Part shown: piece by piece, positions 1-13,163 of the stretch
Position numbering within the stretch: the stretch's first letter is position 1
Layout of the letters: the number at the start of each line of letters is the position of its first letter
DNA from: Brugia malayi
Lineage: Eukaryota > Nematoda > Chromadorea > Rhabditida > Onchocercidae
NCBI RefSeq assembly: GCF_000002995.4
Contig: NW_025062476.1
Coordinates: 12,916,501 to 12,980,500, forward strand
Direction: 5' to 3'
DNA: 64,000 nt
Notes under the pieces: model-generated
Told to the model about the DNA's origin: nothing
What the model saw: the letters and a program-made list of their open reading frames with translations, nothing else
The model's database searches: none
Translations under genes and position numbers: made by a program

Positions 1-3000
1 TAACCATTAATTTGATTATTATAATGAATGATAAGATTTCTAGAATTTCTCTTTGAACTCTATGATCGATCAAGAAATTACATTTACCGAAAAAAAAATC
101 AAAAAATTTTTAAGATCAAAAATTAAACAAAAAAAGATCGTTTCAATAAGTAAACAACAATTTAGTTTGATATTTTTTATTCATTCATTTTTCAAAATGT
201 GTTCGTTTTTTTTTTTTTCTTTTTTCTTTTTAACTGTTCAAATTTGTTTAACATAGGAATGTGTTCATCTAAAATAATCTGAAATTAATCACTCCGAATA
301 GCAATTTTATTAATTTTATTTTAAACATAAAAATTAATAAGAGGATTAATTAAGCAATTTGAGTTGCATTCTATTTATTAGCATTAATTGTAACACTATT
401 ATTAAGTATTATTTAAATTTGAACTTCATAAAAGTTTTCAATAATCATATAGAATCTATTTTTTAATATTTAATCATATAAAATCTATTTATTATCATAT
501 TACATCATTTAGAATCTATTTATTAAACAATAATTGATGTGATTTTACAAAAAATTTTTGCTCTTGTATAATCAAAAATTAAAGTGGTTATTAAAATGAT
601 AAATTTTAAAATAGTTATTTTATCAGCCAAAAATTGAAAAGAATTTTTCATATCAACAAAAAAAAAAAAAGAAATAATCATTAAATCACTTTTGTACTGT
701 CAAAAAATAACAAATCTGAAGATAAATAGAAAAAATGAAGCAGCAATTTGTGTAAATTTAATATAAATGTAACATAAAATATTTTTATTTGTTTTAAAAA
801 AGTCTTATAATTTTCATTTTTCAAAACATTTTTTTTTTTAAAAAATATTTTTTTATTTTCTTTTTTAAAAAATATTCTTATATAAGAAATATTAAAAAAT
901 AATAATTATGGATGTTATATGTCATTGAAAATGTAAAAAAAAATGATACTTTTAGAGACGTTCCAATGATATATCTGAAAATTAAGAAAATAATTTTTGC
1001 CGAAAATACTAAAAAATTTTCTAAAGTTTTTGTTGCATAATTTGTTAATTCATTAAAATTGTTGTAAAATCAAAAATTTTTTTTTTCACTTTTTCATTTT
1101 CTTTGTCACTCTGATGGTATTTTACAAAAAAAAAAAAAAAAAGAAGAAAGAAAAAGTGAAATGAAAGAAAAGAAAAAAAGGAAAAGCAACAAATATTCAT
1201 TAATCATAAATTAAAATTAAAATTAAATTTCATTAATTAGTTTTTAAAAATTTCGCACTTTCATCCATTTGTATTTCTCTTTTTTTTTTTTCCTTTTTAT
1301 CTTTTATTTCTGTTTATTTAATAAAATAGAACAGAAATTCAAAAAAAAAAAAAAGTTTCGATTTTTTATTTCTTTTGTTTGTTCATTCATTTGTTTTGTT
1401 TTCTTATTTTCCATTTTATTTCTCATTTTTTTTTTTTTTTTTTACATTCACATTTCATTTTTGTTTTAATTTATTAAATGAATATTTTAAAATAAAAATT
1501 TATTAATAATTTTTAACAATTTATTGTTTTAGTAAATTCATACTATAAAACTATTGCTAAATTGTAGCATTTTATGATGTAATAAAAATATTAATAAATG
1601 AAATATTTAATTTCCAATTAATAATTTCCAAATTTTTTAATGGAAAATTTTTGTATATATAAAATGAATAAAAAAAAAAAAACTGATTTTGATATCATTG
1701 TATAACATTGCCAACCTGAATTGAAAAATCATTTTTAATCATTTTAATAAATTTATTTGTAATAATTATAATTTCATTTAATTAAAATAACAACAACAAA
1801 ATTCTTAATTACCATTTTCAAATTTTGATTTCAGATAATATTTTTTGAATTTTTTTTCAAATTTTGATTTCAGATAATTTTTAGGCAGAAAAAAAAAAAA
1901 GAGGAAAAGAATGATGAAAAAACCATTTTGGTAAGAATTTTTTATCATTTCTGTGACACATTGACCTAAATTAAATGTCACACAAAATATATTTAATTAG
2001 ACTTATTTAATCATTGAATTGGAAGTTTTAATTTTTTTTTTTTTAGAATGAAAAATGTTAATTTTGTCAAATGTTTGAAATAGTTTATATTTTTACAAAA
2101 AAAAAAATTTACATGAAAATGTCCTAATTTTATAGACGAGTATAATGAATTATATATATTGTAATTTTGAAGCATTTTATACTTTTTCCTCAAATAATTA
2201 TCCTAAAACTTGTTTTACTGATAATATAATTATTTTTTAAAAAAAAAAAAAAAATGATTTAATGTTAGAAAAGAAAAAAAAAAAAAACACATCAGGTTAT
2301 TAAATTTTGTATTTAAACATACATTTCATTCATTAAAAAATAATTACATTATCAATTGTTATCATAATATTAATCAAAATTTAATACTGAAAATAAATTT
2401 TTTGATTTTATCAATTTTTTTTTTTTTTTATTAATATCATTTCTTTTTCTTTTTTTGTTGTAACATTTATTGCATCCAATAATTAAAATTTTATTTAATA
2501 TGCAATAATAGTCTCATATTTAATTTTAATTTATAAAAAAGAAAAAAAAAATTATTTTTAATTTTTCCGTTTTGAAATTAAGTCTTTCAATTTTATTTTG
2601 CAAAGCAAATTTAGCACTAATATTTTTCAAATTGTATCATTTTTTTTTTTTTTGATAATATTTTTTGTATTTATTCGATTCACTCAGTTATTTGAATTTA
2701 ACATTTAAAATATTAAATTTAAAAAGTTAAGTTTAAACTGTAAGATTATTCTAGTGATCTGCTTCATTAAATTAATTACAAATTCTTCCTAAATATATTA
2801 TAATCTAATAGCAAAATTAAATATCTCAAAAATTAATTAGCACATTTAATTGCTTTTGTTAAACAAATTTTGGTTTCACTTTTTTCTTCTTATTAATTAA
2901 TTAATTAACGATTTTATTTATTTCATATATTCGTATTCTGTCATTTAATTTTATGATAATATTCAATTTGTGCTTTTTAAAAAAAATTTTTTTTTTTGTT

Positions 3001-3083
3001 TGTTTGAGAAAAAAAAAAGAAAAGATCACAGATTAATATTTCAAAGTTATTTCAAATTTGATAATATAAAATTTTATTTTCAG
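1..3083. other. Non-coding 5' flank of the peroxidase gene
   Basis: No coding region is recognisable. The sequence is almost pure A/T with many poly-A and poly-T runs, and the open frames here translate to Phe/Lys-rich low-complexity peptides. A roughly 40-bp direct duplication near 1815-1880 carries the string AAATTTTGATTTCAG twice, an acceptor-like TTTCAG. It might mark an outron or an upstream non-coding exon, but nothing downstream supports that. The promoter of the peroxidase gene must lie here, but no element could be picked out in this composition. Confidence 0.7.
3081..3083 (+). promoter_or_regulatory. Acceptor directly before the peroxidase start codon (likely trans-splice site)
   Basis: The start ATG at 3084 follows immediately after ATTTTATTTTCAG, a perfect nematode 3' splice site. 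No upstream coding exon is needed, because the ORF begins with a signal peptide. The simplest reading is that a spliced leader is added here, leaving almost no 5' UTR. A cis-spliced non-coding exon is the alternative. Confidence 0.5.
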
Positions 3084-6000
3084 ATGTCACTAAAATTATG
3101 CATTTGGATATCACTACAAATTATTATACCCAATGGATATGCTGATAAAACAGCGGAAGAAAGTAAAATTTAAATAATAATTTTAATAATTCAATTTTTT
3201 ATTTATTTTGTAACTTATAGATTAAATACAATAAAATAAGTTTTATAAGACATATTAATTAGTAATTTAAGTTAATCATTCATTTTTTTTTTTTTATGAA
3301 ATATTTCATTAGTAATTATAAAAAAAAAAAAAATTCACTTATTATATTTTAATTACATTCTACAAAACAAAATTTTGTCACCAAAAATTATTTTCATTTT
3401 ATGAGTTTCTTTTTTTTTTTGTTGTTGTTTAAATTTTACATCATAGAATATAATTTCAATATGATAGAAAATTAAATAATTGGTTTATTGTTTAATAACA
3501 AAACTAAAATTTATTTTTCAAAAATTTTGCAAAAAAAAAAAAAGAAAAAATGGCAGAAAATTTTTTTTGGAGAAAAGAAAAAATTATTATAAATTGTCAT
3601 TTTTTCAAAGAATAAAAAAAAATAAACAATTATAAAAAATTTTTTCATCAAATTATTACATTAACAGATTCAATTTCAATTCAATTCATTTACTTTTTTC
3701 AATTTTTTTTTTTTAAATTTTAAAAATTTTTAGAAACAATTGATAAAATACTTTTGAATGCATTCAATGATGCACGACAAAATATCGATGAACTTAAACA
3801 ATTTTATGATGAATCAATTCTAACACAAAGTATAAATTTAAATTAATTCAAATGTGTTATTTCAACAATTCTTTCTTTCATTTTTTTTTTATTTTGTTTT
3901 TCCTAAAATAAAGTTTAAAATTAATTAATTAATTAAATCTATTAAAAAAGAAAAAAATTATAGATGTAATGGAACAAATACAAATACCATTTAAAATATG
4001 GAATTTGCATACAACAAATCAATTAAATGCTCAAAAATTATCACATGCTGCACTTCACTCAATTGCTGCTACTAAAAAATTAAAAAAGTTTATTTTAATT
4101 TCTTTCTTTTTTTTTTTTTTTTAGGTATTTTAATAACTTTGCAGTAAATTTGTTAATTTTGAATAAATGAAATTTTAAAATTTAAGTAAATTTTGAACTT
4201 TTTTAAACGGTCAATTTTACATTTTTTTTTTTTTTTGTTATTTTGAAATGGAAAGCAAAGAAAAAAATTTATACGTTGTAAATTTGATCAAAAAAAAAGT
4301 GCTTAAAATTTTGACTATTTAATTAATCATTTCGAAATTAATATAAATTAATTTTGAATTTAGTCTAGAATCTTTTTTTTTTTGTTAATATCACAATAAT
4401 AATAATAATAGCAATCTGTAATGATGAAAAAACTTAACACAAAAACTTCAAATTTCTCCATTTTTTTTTTTTTTTTTTTTTTTTGAAAATTTGCAGTTCA
4501 ATTTAAATAATTTTAATTTTTGTTTAATTTTTTTATATTTAAAATTTTTCTTTCTGTAACATTTATAAATAACAAATTTTTTTTTTTTATATATAGCATA
4601 AAAAAACATCAAAATATTTTTTTTTTTCTTAATGCTTAATAATTATTAAATGTAATGATAATAATTAAAAAATTATAAATAATTAACAATTTTTAAATTA
4701 ACAATTAAATTTTACAATTCTTTTTTTCTTTTTCAGTGATGGCATTAAAATAGATAATAATTTACCAATTATTTTAAAATATATTAATGAGTACTGTCCA
4801 TTAAATGAAATTAAATGTACAATTAGTAAATATCGCACCATTGATGGTACCTGCAATAATATTATTCATTCAAATTGGGGCGCTATTGGCATGCCAATGC
4901 AACGTATCATTGAACCATTTTATGCTAATGGTTATTTTCTCTTTTTAATTTATAATTCCTAAATTTTTAATTTTTAATTTATAATACCCAAATTTTTAAT
5001 ATTTAATTCTTATTTTTAATTTATAATACCTAAATTTTTAATTCTTATTTTTAACTTACAATAGCTAAATTTTTATTTTTTAATTTTCATTTTTAATTTA
5101 TAATAGGTAAATAATAAAATTGTCATATTTTTATTACATTTCTTTTCTATAATTTTATTATGAACAATAAAATTATTATATATTTTTTTTTAATACTATT
5201 ATTATATTTCTTTTTTTTTTTTTCAAAATGATAAATAAAAAAGTGAATTTTATGAAAAAATATTGAAAAAATGAAATATTTAGATAATAAAAATAGGACT
5301 TATCATTAATTATTTATGTAATCGAAAATTTAAATAGAATTTTTCGATTACATAAATATATAGAAAAATTATAAAACGTATATTAATGTAATAGGAAATT
5401 ATAAATGTATTAATTAATTTAGTATAATCAATAATTGATTGATTGACTGATTTATTAAAATTTAATTATGAATAATTCTTTAGTAAATATCTTAAATTTT
5501 AAATAAAATATTGATTGCATAAAAAAATGATCGCTTCATCGGATTTCTAAAGAAATACTACAATTATTATTATTATTGTTTATTGTTACTATCATTGCTA
5601 TTTATGTTAATTTTATTGTCATTGTTATTGTTTTATTGAAACTGCTAATCGTTATTCTTATTGTTACTACTATTCTGTGTTATTGTTTTATAGATATTGT
5701 TGCTTGATATTTTCATTGCTACTATTATTGTTATTGTCCTTATTATTACTGTTTGCTGTTGTTTTTGTTATTTTACATATAATTAATTGCTCTTATTGTT
5801 ATCATCGCTTTTCTTAATTATATTGTTATTACTATTGTTTATTGATTGCTTTCATTTGGAATTCATTTTTAAATGCCAAATAAGTTAGAATTAAATTTCA
5901 AATAATCTTTTATTTCTGTTTATATAAAAAATTTATGTAGTAAATTTATAAATTATTGATTCTAACAATAATATTTTATAATGCAAAAATGCAAAAAAGA

Positions 6001-9000
6001 AAATTTAATGCATAAAAATTCATTTCATTTATAAATTCTAAATATAAATTAAATATGAAATATATTAAATATAAATTTTATTATATATCAAAAAAAAAAA
6101 AAAAAATTGCCTCACAATTTTATATGTAAATTTAATGTTAAAATTTAATATATGATTGATGGTATGAATTAATCGCATATCTTTTTAAAATTCATTCTCT
6201 TTTTGCTATGCACAAGTTTAAAAGTTTTATAAGTTTAAAAATTATAAGTTCGAAATTTTAATTAAAATAAAAATCAAAAAAGAAAATGAAAAAAGATTAT
6301 TATTATTATTAATAATAAATTATATTTTAGGAATTGATGAATTGCGTACATCAATTATTGACAACAGTGAATTACCAAATGTTTTACATTTATCAAATTT
6401 ATTCTTCATGATGAATCATTCAACAGCATTAAATATAAATATGCTAAATGCGCTTTGGGCGCATTTTATTTACACTGATTTAGTACATACCAGTAGTCTT
6501 CAATTATTAACAGGTTTGAATTAATAATTTGCTTTATTTTTAATTATTTTTAAAATTCATACTGTAAAATAAAAACAAAAAAAGAAAAATTCTCTGTAAT
6601 ATTACTAAATTAATTTGCATAATATTAAGAGTTAGTAATTATTGATTGATTTGAATTAAGATAAATTATTGTTTACTATTTAAAAGATAAATTATTGTTT
6701 ACATATCAAAACCCATAATTTTTAGATGAAGTGGAAATTTTATTACCATGTTGTGGAACAAAATTTAAGCAACATTCAGAATGTAAACCAATTATGGTAC
6801 CAAAAAATGATCCTAACTATAGTAATTTACCTGATTGTTTATCATATACACGTACCGCTCCAGCACCACATCCTAATTGTAAATTAGGTTCACGTGAACA
6901 AGCTAATCAGGTTACGAGCTTTCTTGACGCTAGCATTATTTATGGTACTACCATACAACAAGCACGTGCTATACGAACATTTAAAAATGGTAAGTATTAT
7001 ATTTTTTAATTTCTTTATTAAAGTTTTCCTAAGATTGTTATCATTAATTTTTTTTTTTTTTAAATGAAAAATAAACAAAAAAAAAAATTTAGAAAAAATG
7101 CGTTAATTTTCAACGCATTTATTTCAAAAATATTTTCATATGAAAACACAATAAAATTTCCGTTATAAAATGTAACATAAAAATTTTTACGCAATAATGC
7201 GTAAATAACATTTTAAAAGTTTGGAATAATCAAAAAAGGAAACTTATGCAATCGTTAGATAATTAATTAATTAATATTTGTATATAAATGGGAACGAAAT
7301 TAATTATTGTTGTTGTTGTATAAATTTCAAATAAGAATAAATATTAGACTAAACATTCTATAAATCTTTTATCTTCTAATAAATAATCATTTTTTTTTTT
7401 TTTTTAAAAAAAGATAAATAAATAAAATATGAAATTAAAAAAAACAATTTAGTATTATAAAAATAAATATAAAAAACAAATGAATGAAAAATATCAGCTA
7501 ATGATTAATTTTAATTATCTTTTTATGAATTTTTTAGTTATAAAAAATTTTTTACTAGAATAAAAACGCATATGTGTATAAGTTATCAGCAATTGATATA
7601 ATTAATTTTTGTTAATTTATTATGAAAATTAATTAAAATATTGATAAATTATTAAATGATTATTATTATAATTATAATTATACTTATTTTAGGTCATCTA
7701 TTAACAAATTTAAATTTAATGAATTCGAATATTTCACCAACAATTAGCACATTTTGTAATTTATTACAAATAACAATTGCTAATTGTGATTTAACAAATA
7801 AATATTATTCATTGAATTCAAATCATTTAAATTTCTTACAATCTATTATCATTCTTCGTAACATTTGGTTACGTCAACATAATCGAATTGCTACTAATTT
7901 AAAGGTAATTTTATTGTTTATTTATTTATTTTTTCCATTTCATTTTTTAATTTTTAATTTTTATACTAAATTTTAATCAACAAAACAGAAAAATAAAAGA
8001 TGAAAAGAAAATATTCAACATCAAATTATACTTATTAATTTTTTTTTTTTTTATTTTAATTAATAAAATAAGTGTAAGGTGATTGTTTTCATTAATTGTC
8101 ATTAAATTAAATTAATAAATAATCATAATTGTAAATAATTAAATAATTTTTTATTTACATCTACTTGTAATTGGTAATTATAAAATATATTAATAAACTT
8201 TAATTTAGTTATAAATTTACTTTGTAGCTTTTTGATTTTCTGATAGAAAATGTAACAAAATAATCAAAACAAAACATTGATAATAATTTTAATTAATCCA
8301 TTTGTAAATGTTCAAAATTATCAATGATTAAAATTAATTTCATATCAGAATTAAAAGACACAAAATAAATTTCAATTTTTTTTCTCATATTTTATTTGTA
8401 TAATAGATAAAATGTTTTCATAATAATTTCGAAAAATTAGCAACTATTAAGATGAATTTAATTCCATAAAATACAAATATTATATGATTTTCATTTTTTT
8501 TTTCTTTTTGCTTTTGTTTTTTTGAATCATTAATAAATTAATTAATATTATTTTTAATTTAAAATGAATTATCGATTATAAACTTTCAAAAATTAGCAAA
8601 CAATTAAGATTAGTTTTCATATCAAAAATAAAAAATACAAATAAAAATATAAATATATATTAAAAAATAAAACTTTTTCTCTCAATTTTTATTAATCATT
8701 AATTAATAATTTATTTTTTTTTTTTTTTTTTTTTTTAAAATAAAAATTTTAGATTATAAATTCACATTGGTCCGATGAACAATTGTATCAAGAAAGTCGA
8801 CGAATTGTAATTGCTCAATTACAACATATTACTTTTAATGAATTTTTACCAAATTTAATTGGCAAAAAAAATTGGTTAAAATTTAATTTACAATCAGAAA
8901 CAATTGGATATAGTAATAATTATAATGATAATACTGATTCAACTATTATCAATACATATGCTACTACTGCTGGACAAGTTTATTTTATTTCATTTCTTAA

Positions 9001-12000
9001 TTTTTTAAAACTAATTAATTAATTTATTGGTAATAGATTTCTAAAAATTTTCCATTATTCTTATTCGGTTACAATTGAAATTAATAGTATAATGAATATT
9101 TTACTTTTTTGAATTTTTAAATGACTTCAGTATTATTATTTTAAAAAAATTTGATAACATTAAGATTTGTTTTTTTTTTTTTTTTTTTTCATAGATAAAT
9201 TAAGAAAAATTAAAATTTAAAAATGTACATTTCAAAATAATAGTATAATAAATATTTTTTTCTATTGAAATTTTTAAATGATTTCATTACTGTTATAAAA
9301 AAAATTTGATAACATTAAGATTTGTTTTTTTTTTTTTTTCATGGATAAATTTAAAAAATAATAAAAATTTTTTTTTCTAAATTTATAATTATATGTTTAC
9401 ATTTTGATCTTTTTTTCTCTTTGCCTTAATTTGATGAAATTTTAAAATATTTTTTTTTTCCTTTTACAGTTCTTTGTCACAATGTTTGGCAAATATTTTC
9501 AATGGCATAAAAATGATGGCATTAAAATACTTGAACGATCATTAAATGAATATTTTAATGATCCCGAATTACTTTTTTCAAAAGATCAAACTAGAGATTT
9601 ACTAAGGTATGCTTAAATTTATTTATTTATTTAGTTGTTTATTTGTTTATTTGTTGTCTTTTGATATGATAATCAATAATATAAAGATATATTGATGAAT
9701 TGAAATTAATTCTTTTATTTTTATACGATTGGATAATTTTGTTCTTACTTAAAAACAAAAACTACGAGAATGAATGATTAAAAGAATTCACTAAAATAAT
9801 ATTTTCTATTATACAAATTATAAAATATTCAATTAATCATTCTAAATGATAAATAAACAAAAAGAAAAAAAAAAAAAAAAAGGTTCTAAAATTTTTATTA
9901 TTACTCTAAGATTTTATTTAAGAATGTGAAAATAAAAAGCAATAGAGAAATGAATTAAAATAAAAATTACAAATTACTAAAATAGAAATTATAAATTTTA
10001 ATTACTTTAATTTTAGGTACGTATTACGTGAACCAATTAATGAATCACTAACGTATACAAATGATAAATTTTATAATAATTTTTTTAAAAGAAACAAAAA
10101 TTTGGCATCTGAATTTATTGCATTAATTTTACAAATGGGTCGTGATCATGGCATACCACCATATACTGTATGGCGAGAATATTGTAATGGTAGTAAGGTT
10201 AAGATTATTTCAAATTTTTACAAATTTAATATAAACATATAAAAAAAAAGAAAAAAAAATTTATGACGAAAAAAAAATCTTTTTTTTTTAATTACTTAGA
10301 ATTAATGAAATTGAATTCTGGTTTAAAATAAATTATCACACAATAAAATTGAAATTGTTTAAAATATCTATGCATTGAAAAAAAAAAAAAAAAAAAAAAG
10401 AAAATTTTTGTGAAAGAATCGTTGAATGAATTCAATTTTATTTTGTGATTTTTTTTTTAACAAATTCAATTTTATTTATTCTATTTTATGAAAGAATCGT
10501 TGAATGAATTCAATTTTATTTTGTGATTTTTTTTTAACAAATTCAATTTTATTTATTCTATTTTATGAAAGAATCTTTGAATGAATTCAATTTTATTTTG
10601 TGATTTTCTTTAAACAAATTTTATTTTATTTTATAATAGATCTTTTTTTTTTTAAAAAATAGATTCAATCATTTGATGATTTAATGGATGATTTAATCGA
10701 TGGAACAGAAATGATAAAAGAATTATCAAAATTATATAAAACAGTGGATGATATGGATTTATTTTTGCTTGGTTTAATTGAAAAACCATTAAATGATGCA
10801 ATTGTTGGACCAACATTTAGTTGCATTATTTCATTACAATTTCAAAAGGTTTTTTTTTTTTTTTTTTTCATTTCATTTCTTTTTCTTTTACTATTTTTAT
10901 ATTTTTTGGTTTTCTTTTTTAAATTTTAATTAATTAAGTTTTAAAATTTATCATTTTTATTGAAGCAATTGTAATTTAATAAATAGTTTATTAATTCGTA
11001 AATTAGCGATAAAAGTTTTTTAAATATATAATTAGATGGAATAATAGTATAAAAGATAAAAATGCAATTAAAATTTATGATTTATTATATTATTTAAAAA
11101 TTTCAATAAGTTAATTATTAATTTGTTAACTAATAATTTGCATAAATTTTAGACAAAAACTGGTGATCGCTACTGGTATGAGAATAATTTTGAAGAAATA
11201 CGTTTTAGTGATGAACAATTGATGGAAATTCGAAAAATAACAATGGCAAAAATATTTTGTAGCAATGTGAAATCATTTGATAAAATTCAATCAAAAGTAT
11301 TTGAATTAGAGAATGACTATGAGTAAGTAAATGCAAATTTTTTGTTTGTATATTAAAAATATAAAAATATTCCTCTAAAAAATCACTATAACATAATGAT
11401 TTTTGCTAAAAAAATCACTATAATAAAGAGTGATTTTTATCAGTTTGTGTAGTTTTTCTTAAAAATATTTGAATTAGAGAATGACTATGAGTAAGTAAAT
11501 GCAAATTTTTTGTTAATATATTAAAAATATAAAAATATTCCTCTAAAAAATCACTATAATATAATGATTTTTGTTTGCATGCATAATTATTCTTGCAAAA
11601 ATGTCAATAATTTTAATCAAAAATTTCTTCAGCAATTATCCAATTTACTGTAATGAAACAGTACATGCAGATACGAATATTGCTAAATGGCTTGATAAAT
11701 CAAATTATAAATTAAATTTACCGCTAACAGAGGAAAAAATTGAGAAAGCAATAGAAATTGCTATAGAAGGCGTTAAGCAACGTCAAAAACGTGAACGACG
11801 TAATATACGAAAAAGTATTAAATTTATTTTTTAACTTTTATTTTTATTACTGCATCGAAATAATTTAATTATAAGTTGATTAGATTTAAAATTAATTAGT
11901 TGTATAGAAAGTAATAAGTTAATTAATAAATCCTGTGTGTGTTTTGTGTATTGTAACTTTTATTTAATTACTGAGCTTATAATAAATTAATTGAATTTAA

Positions 12001-13036
12001 TTCTAATTTAAAATATTTTATATACTTCACATATAATCACCTTGTTTATATAATATGAAATAGTTTGTTTTTAATTATTTGTGCAATAATTAGTTTTCTT
12101 AATTATTTGTAGTAATTGTTTTTAAATTTCATTTAAAAAAAGAGTAAAAACCTAAAATTTTTTAAGACTTTAGAATTTTTGATATTTTAAATCTGTTATA
12201 ATATAATATTAAACAATTTGATATTTTATTAAAAATTAAATTTTGATATTTCTAGATCAAGATTTATTTAAATCTGATGACCCATTGCTATCATTTTTAG
12301 ATCAAAATTTGTTTAAATCTGATGACCCATTACCGTCATTTTTAGATCAAGATTTGTTCAAATCTGATGACCCATTACTATCATTTTCAGATCAAGATTT
12401 GTTTAAATCTGATGACCCATTACCACCATTTTTAGATCAAGATTTGTTCAAATCTGGTGATCCATTACTATCGTATGGTAAAATGATGAGAGCAAAGAAT
12501 GAAGCAATTGCAATTTCTCGAGTATCTGATGTTTTCTTACAAGCTACCAAAAATATTTTATCTATGTAAGCTTATCAATCTTTTTTTTTTATCATAGAAT
12601 TTGATAAAAACTTATTGGCTTAAAAAAAAATGAAAAAATTAATAATCGCTAATTTAATAAGAAATAATTTGATAAAAATTTATTTGTTATTATAGCATTG
12701 GAACAGAAAATAATAAAGAATTGCTAGGAGAAGTGAATGATATTAATGAAATGCAAAATTTATTACAACAAATCGACGTCAGCTCGTTAGTTTTTTCCAC
12801 AGGTCTTTTTTTTGTTTTATTTTGTTTTAATTTTAATTTTAATTAAAAAAAAAAAAAAAAACAATATTTAAAGAAATATTTCTGCAAGAATTTGAATATA
12901 AATTTTGGTTAAATTAAAAAATTTGAATGCTTTAAATAAAGATTACCATTGAATTTATTGTTTGATTGTTTCAAAAGTTTTTTCGAAACAAATATATAAT
13001 TTTTTTATTATCATAACTAATTAATATTAATAAATT

Positions 13037-13071
<35 letters not shown>

Positions 13072-13132
13072 GGTAAAATTTTTCTTTTTTTTTAGATGAA
13101 TGATAGAATTGTTTAATTTGTTGACAAAATTT

Positions 13133-13163
<31 letters not shown>

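Larger units (their letters stand above)
4737..11814 (+). other. Peroxidase domain 1, haem pocket lost
   Basis: Exons 4-13. The fold signatures are present: [10 protein letters not shown] (res. 132-141), [24 protein letters not shown] (372-380), [11 protein letters not shown] and [10 protein letters not shown]. The haem-contact residues are not. Where active members read WGQFLDHD, this domain reads WAHFIYTD (207-214), so distal Gln, Asp and His become His209, Tyr212 and Thr213. By ungapped alignment to domain 2 the distal Arg is His358, and the proximal His of FGHT is Lys467 (FGKY). Asp214 and the T-S-F-L-D-A-S calcium loop remain. Seen: the substitutions. Inferred: a structural or binding pseudo-peroxidase domain, possibly helping domain 2 fold or dimerise. 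Confidence 0.85.

Noticed and set aside
1269..1469. Phe-rich open frame
   Set aside because: Poly-T translation with no splice partners, domain or plausible composition. The same applies to many frames across the window.
12696..12846. Peroxidase exon 15 ending at CAG|GTC, or the gene ending with a stop at about 12846
   Set aside because: CAG|GTC leaves phase 1, but every acceptor before exon 16 needs phase 2. Ending the gene there would leave domain 2 without a start. The GTTAGT donor after 12785 restores the frame and gives a continuous [12 protein letters not shown].
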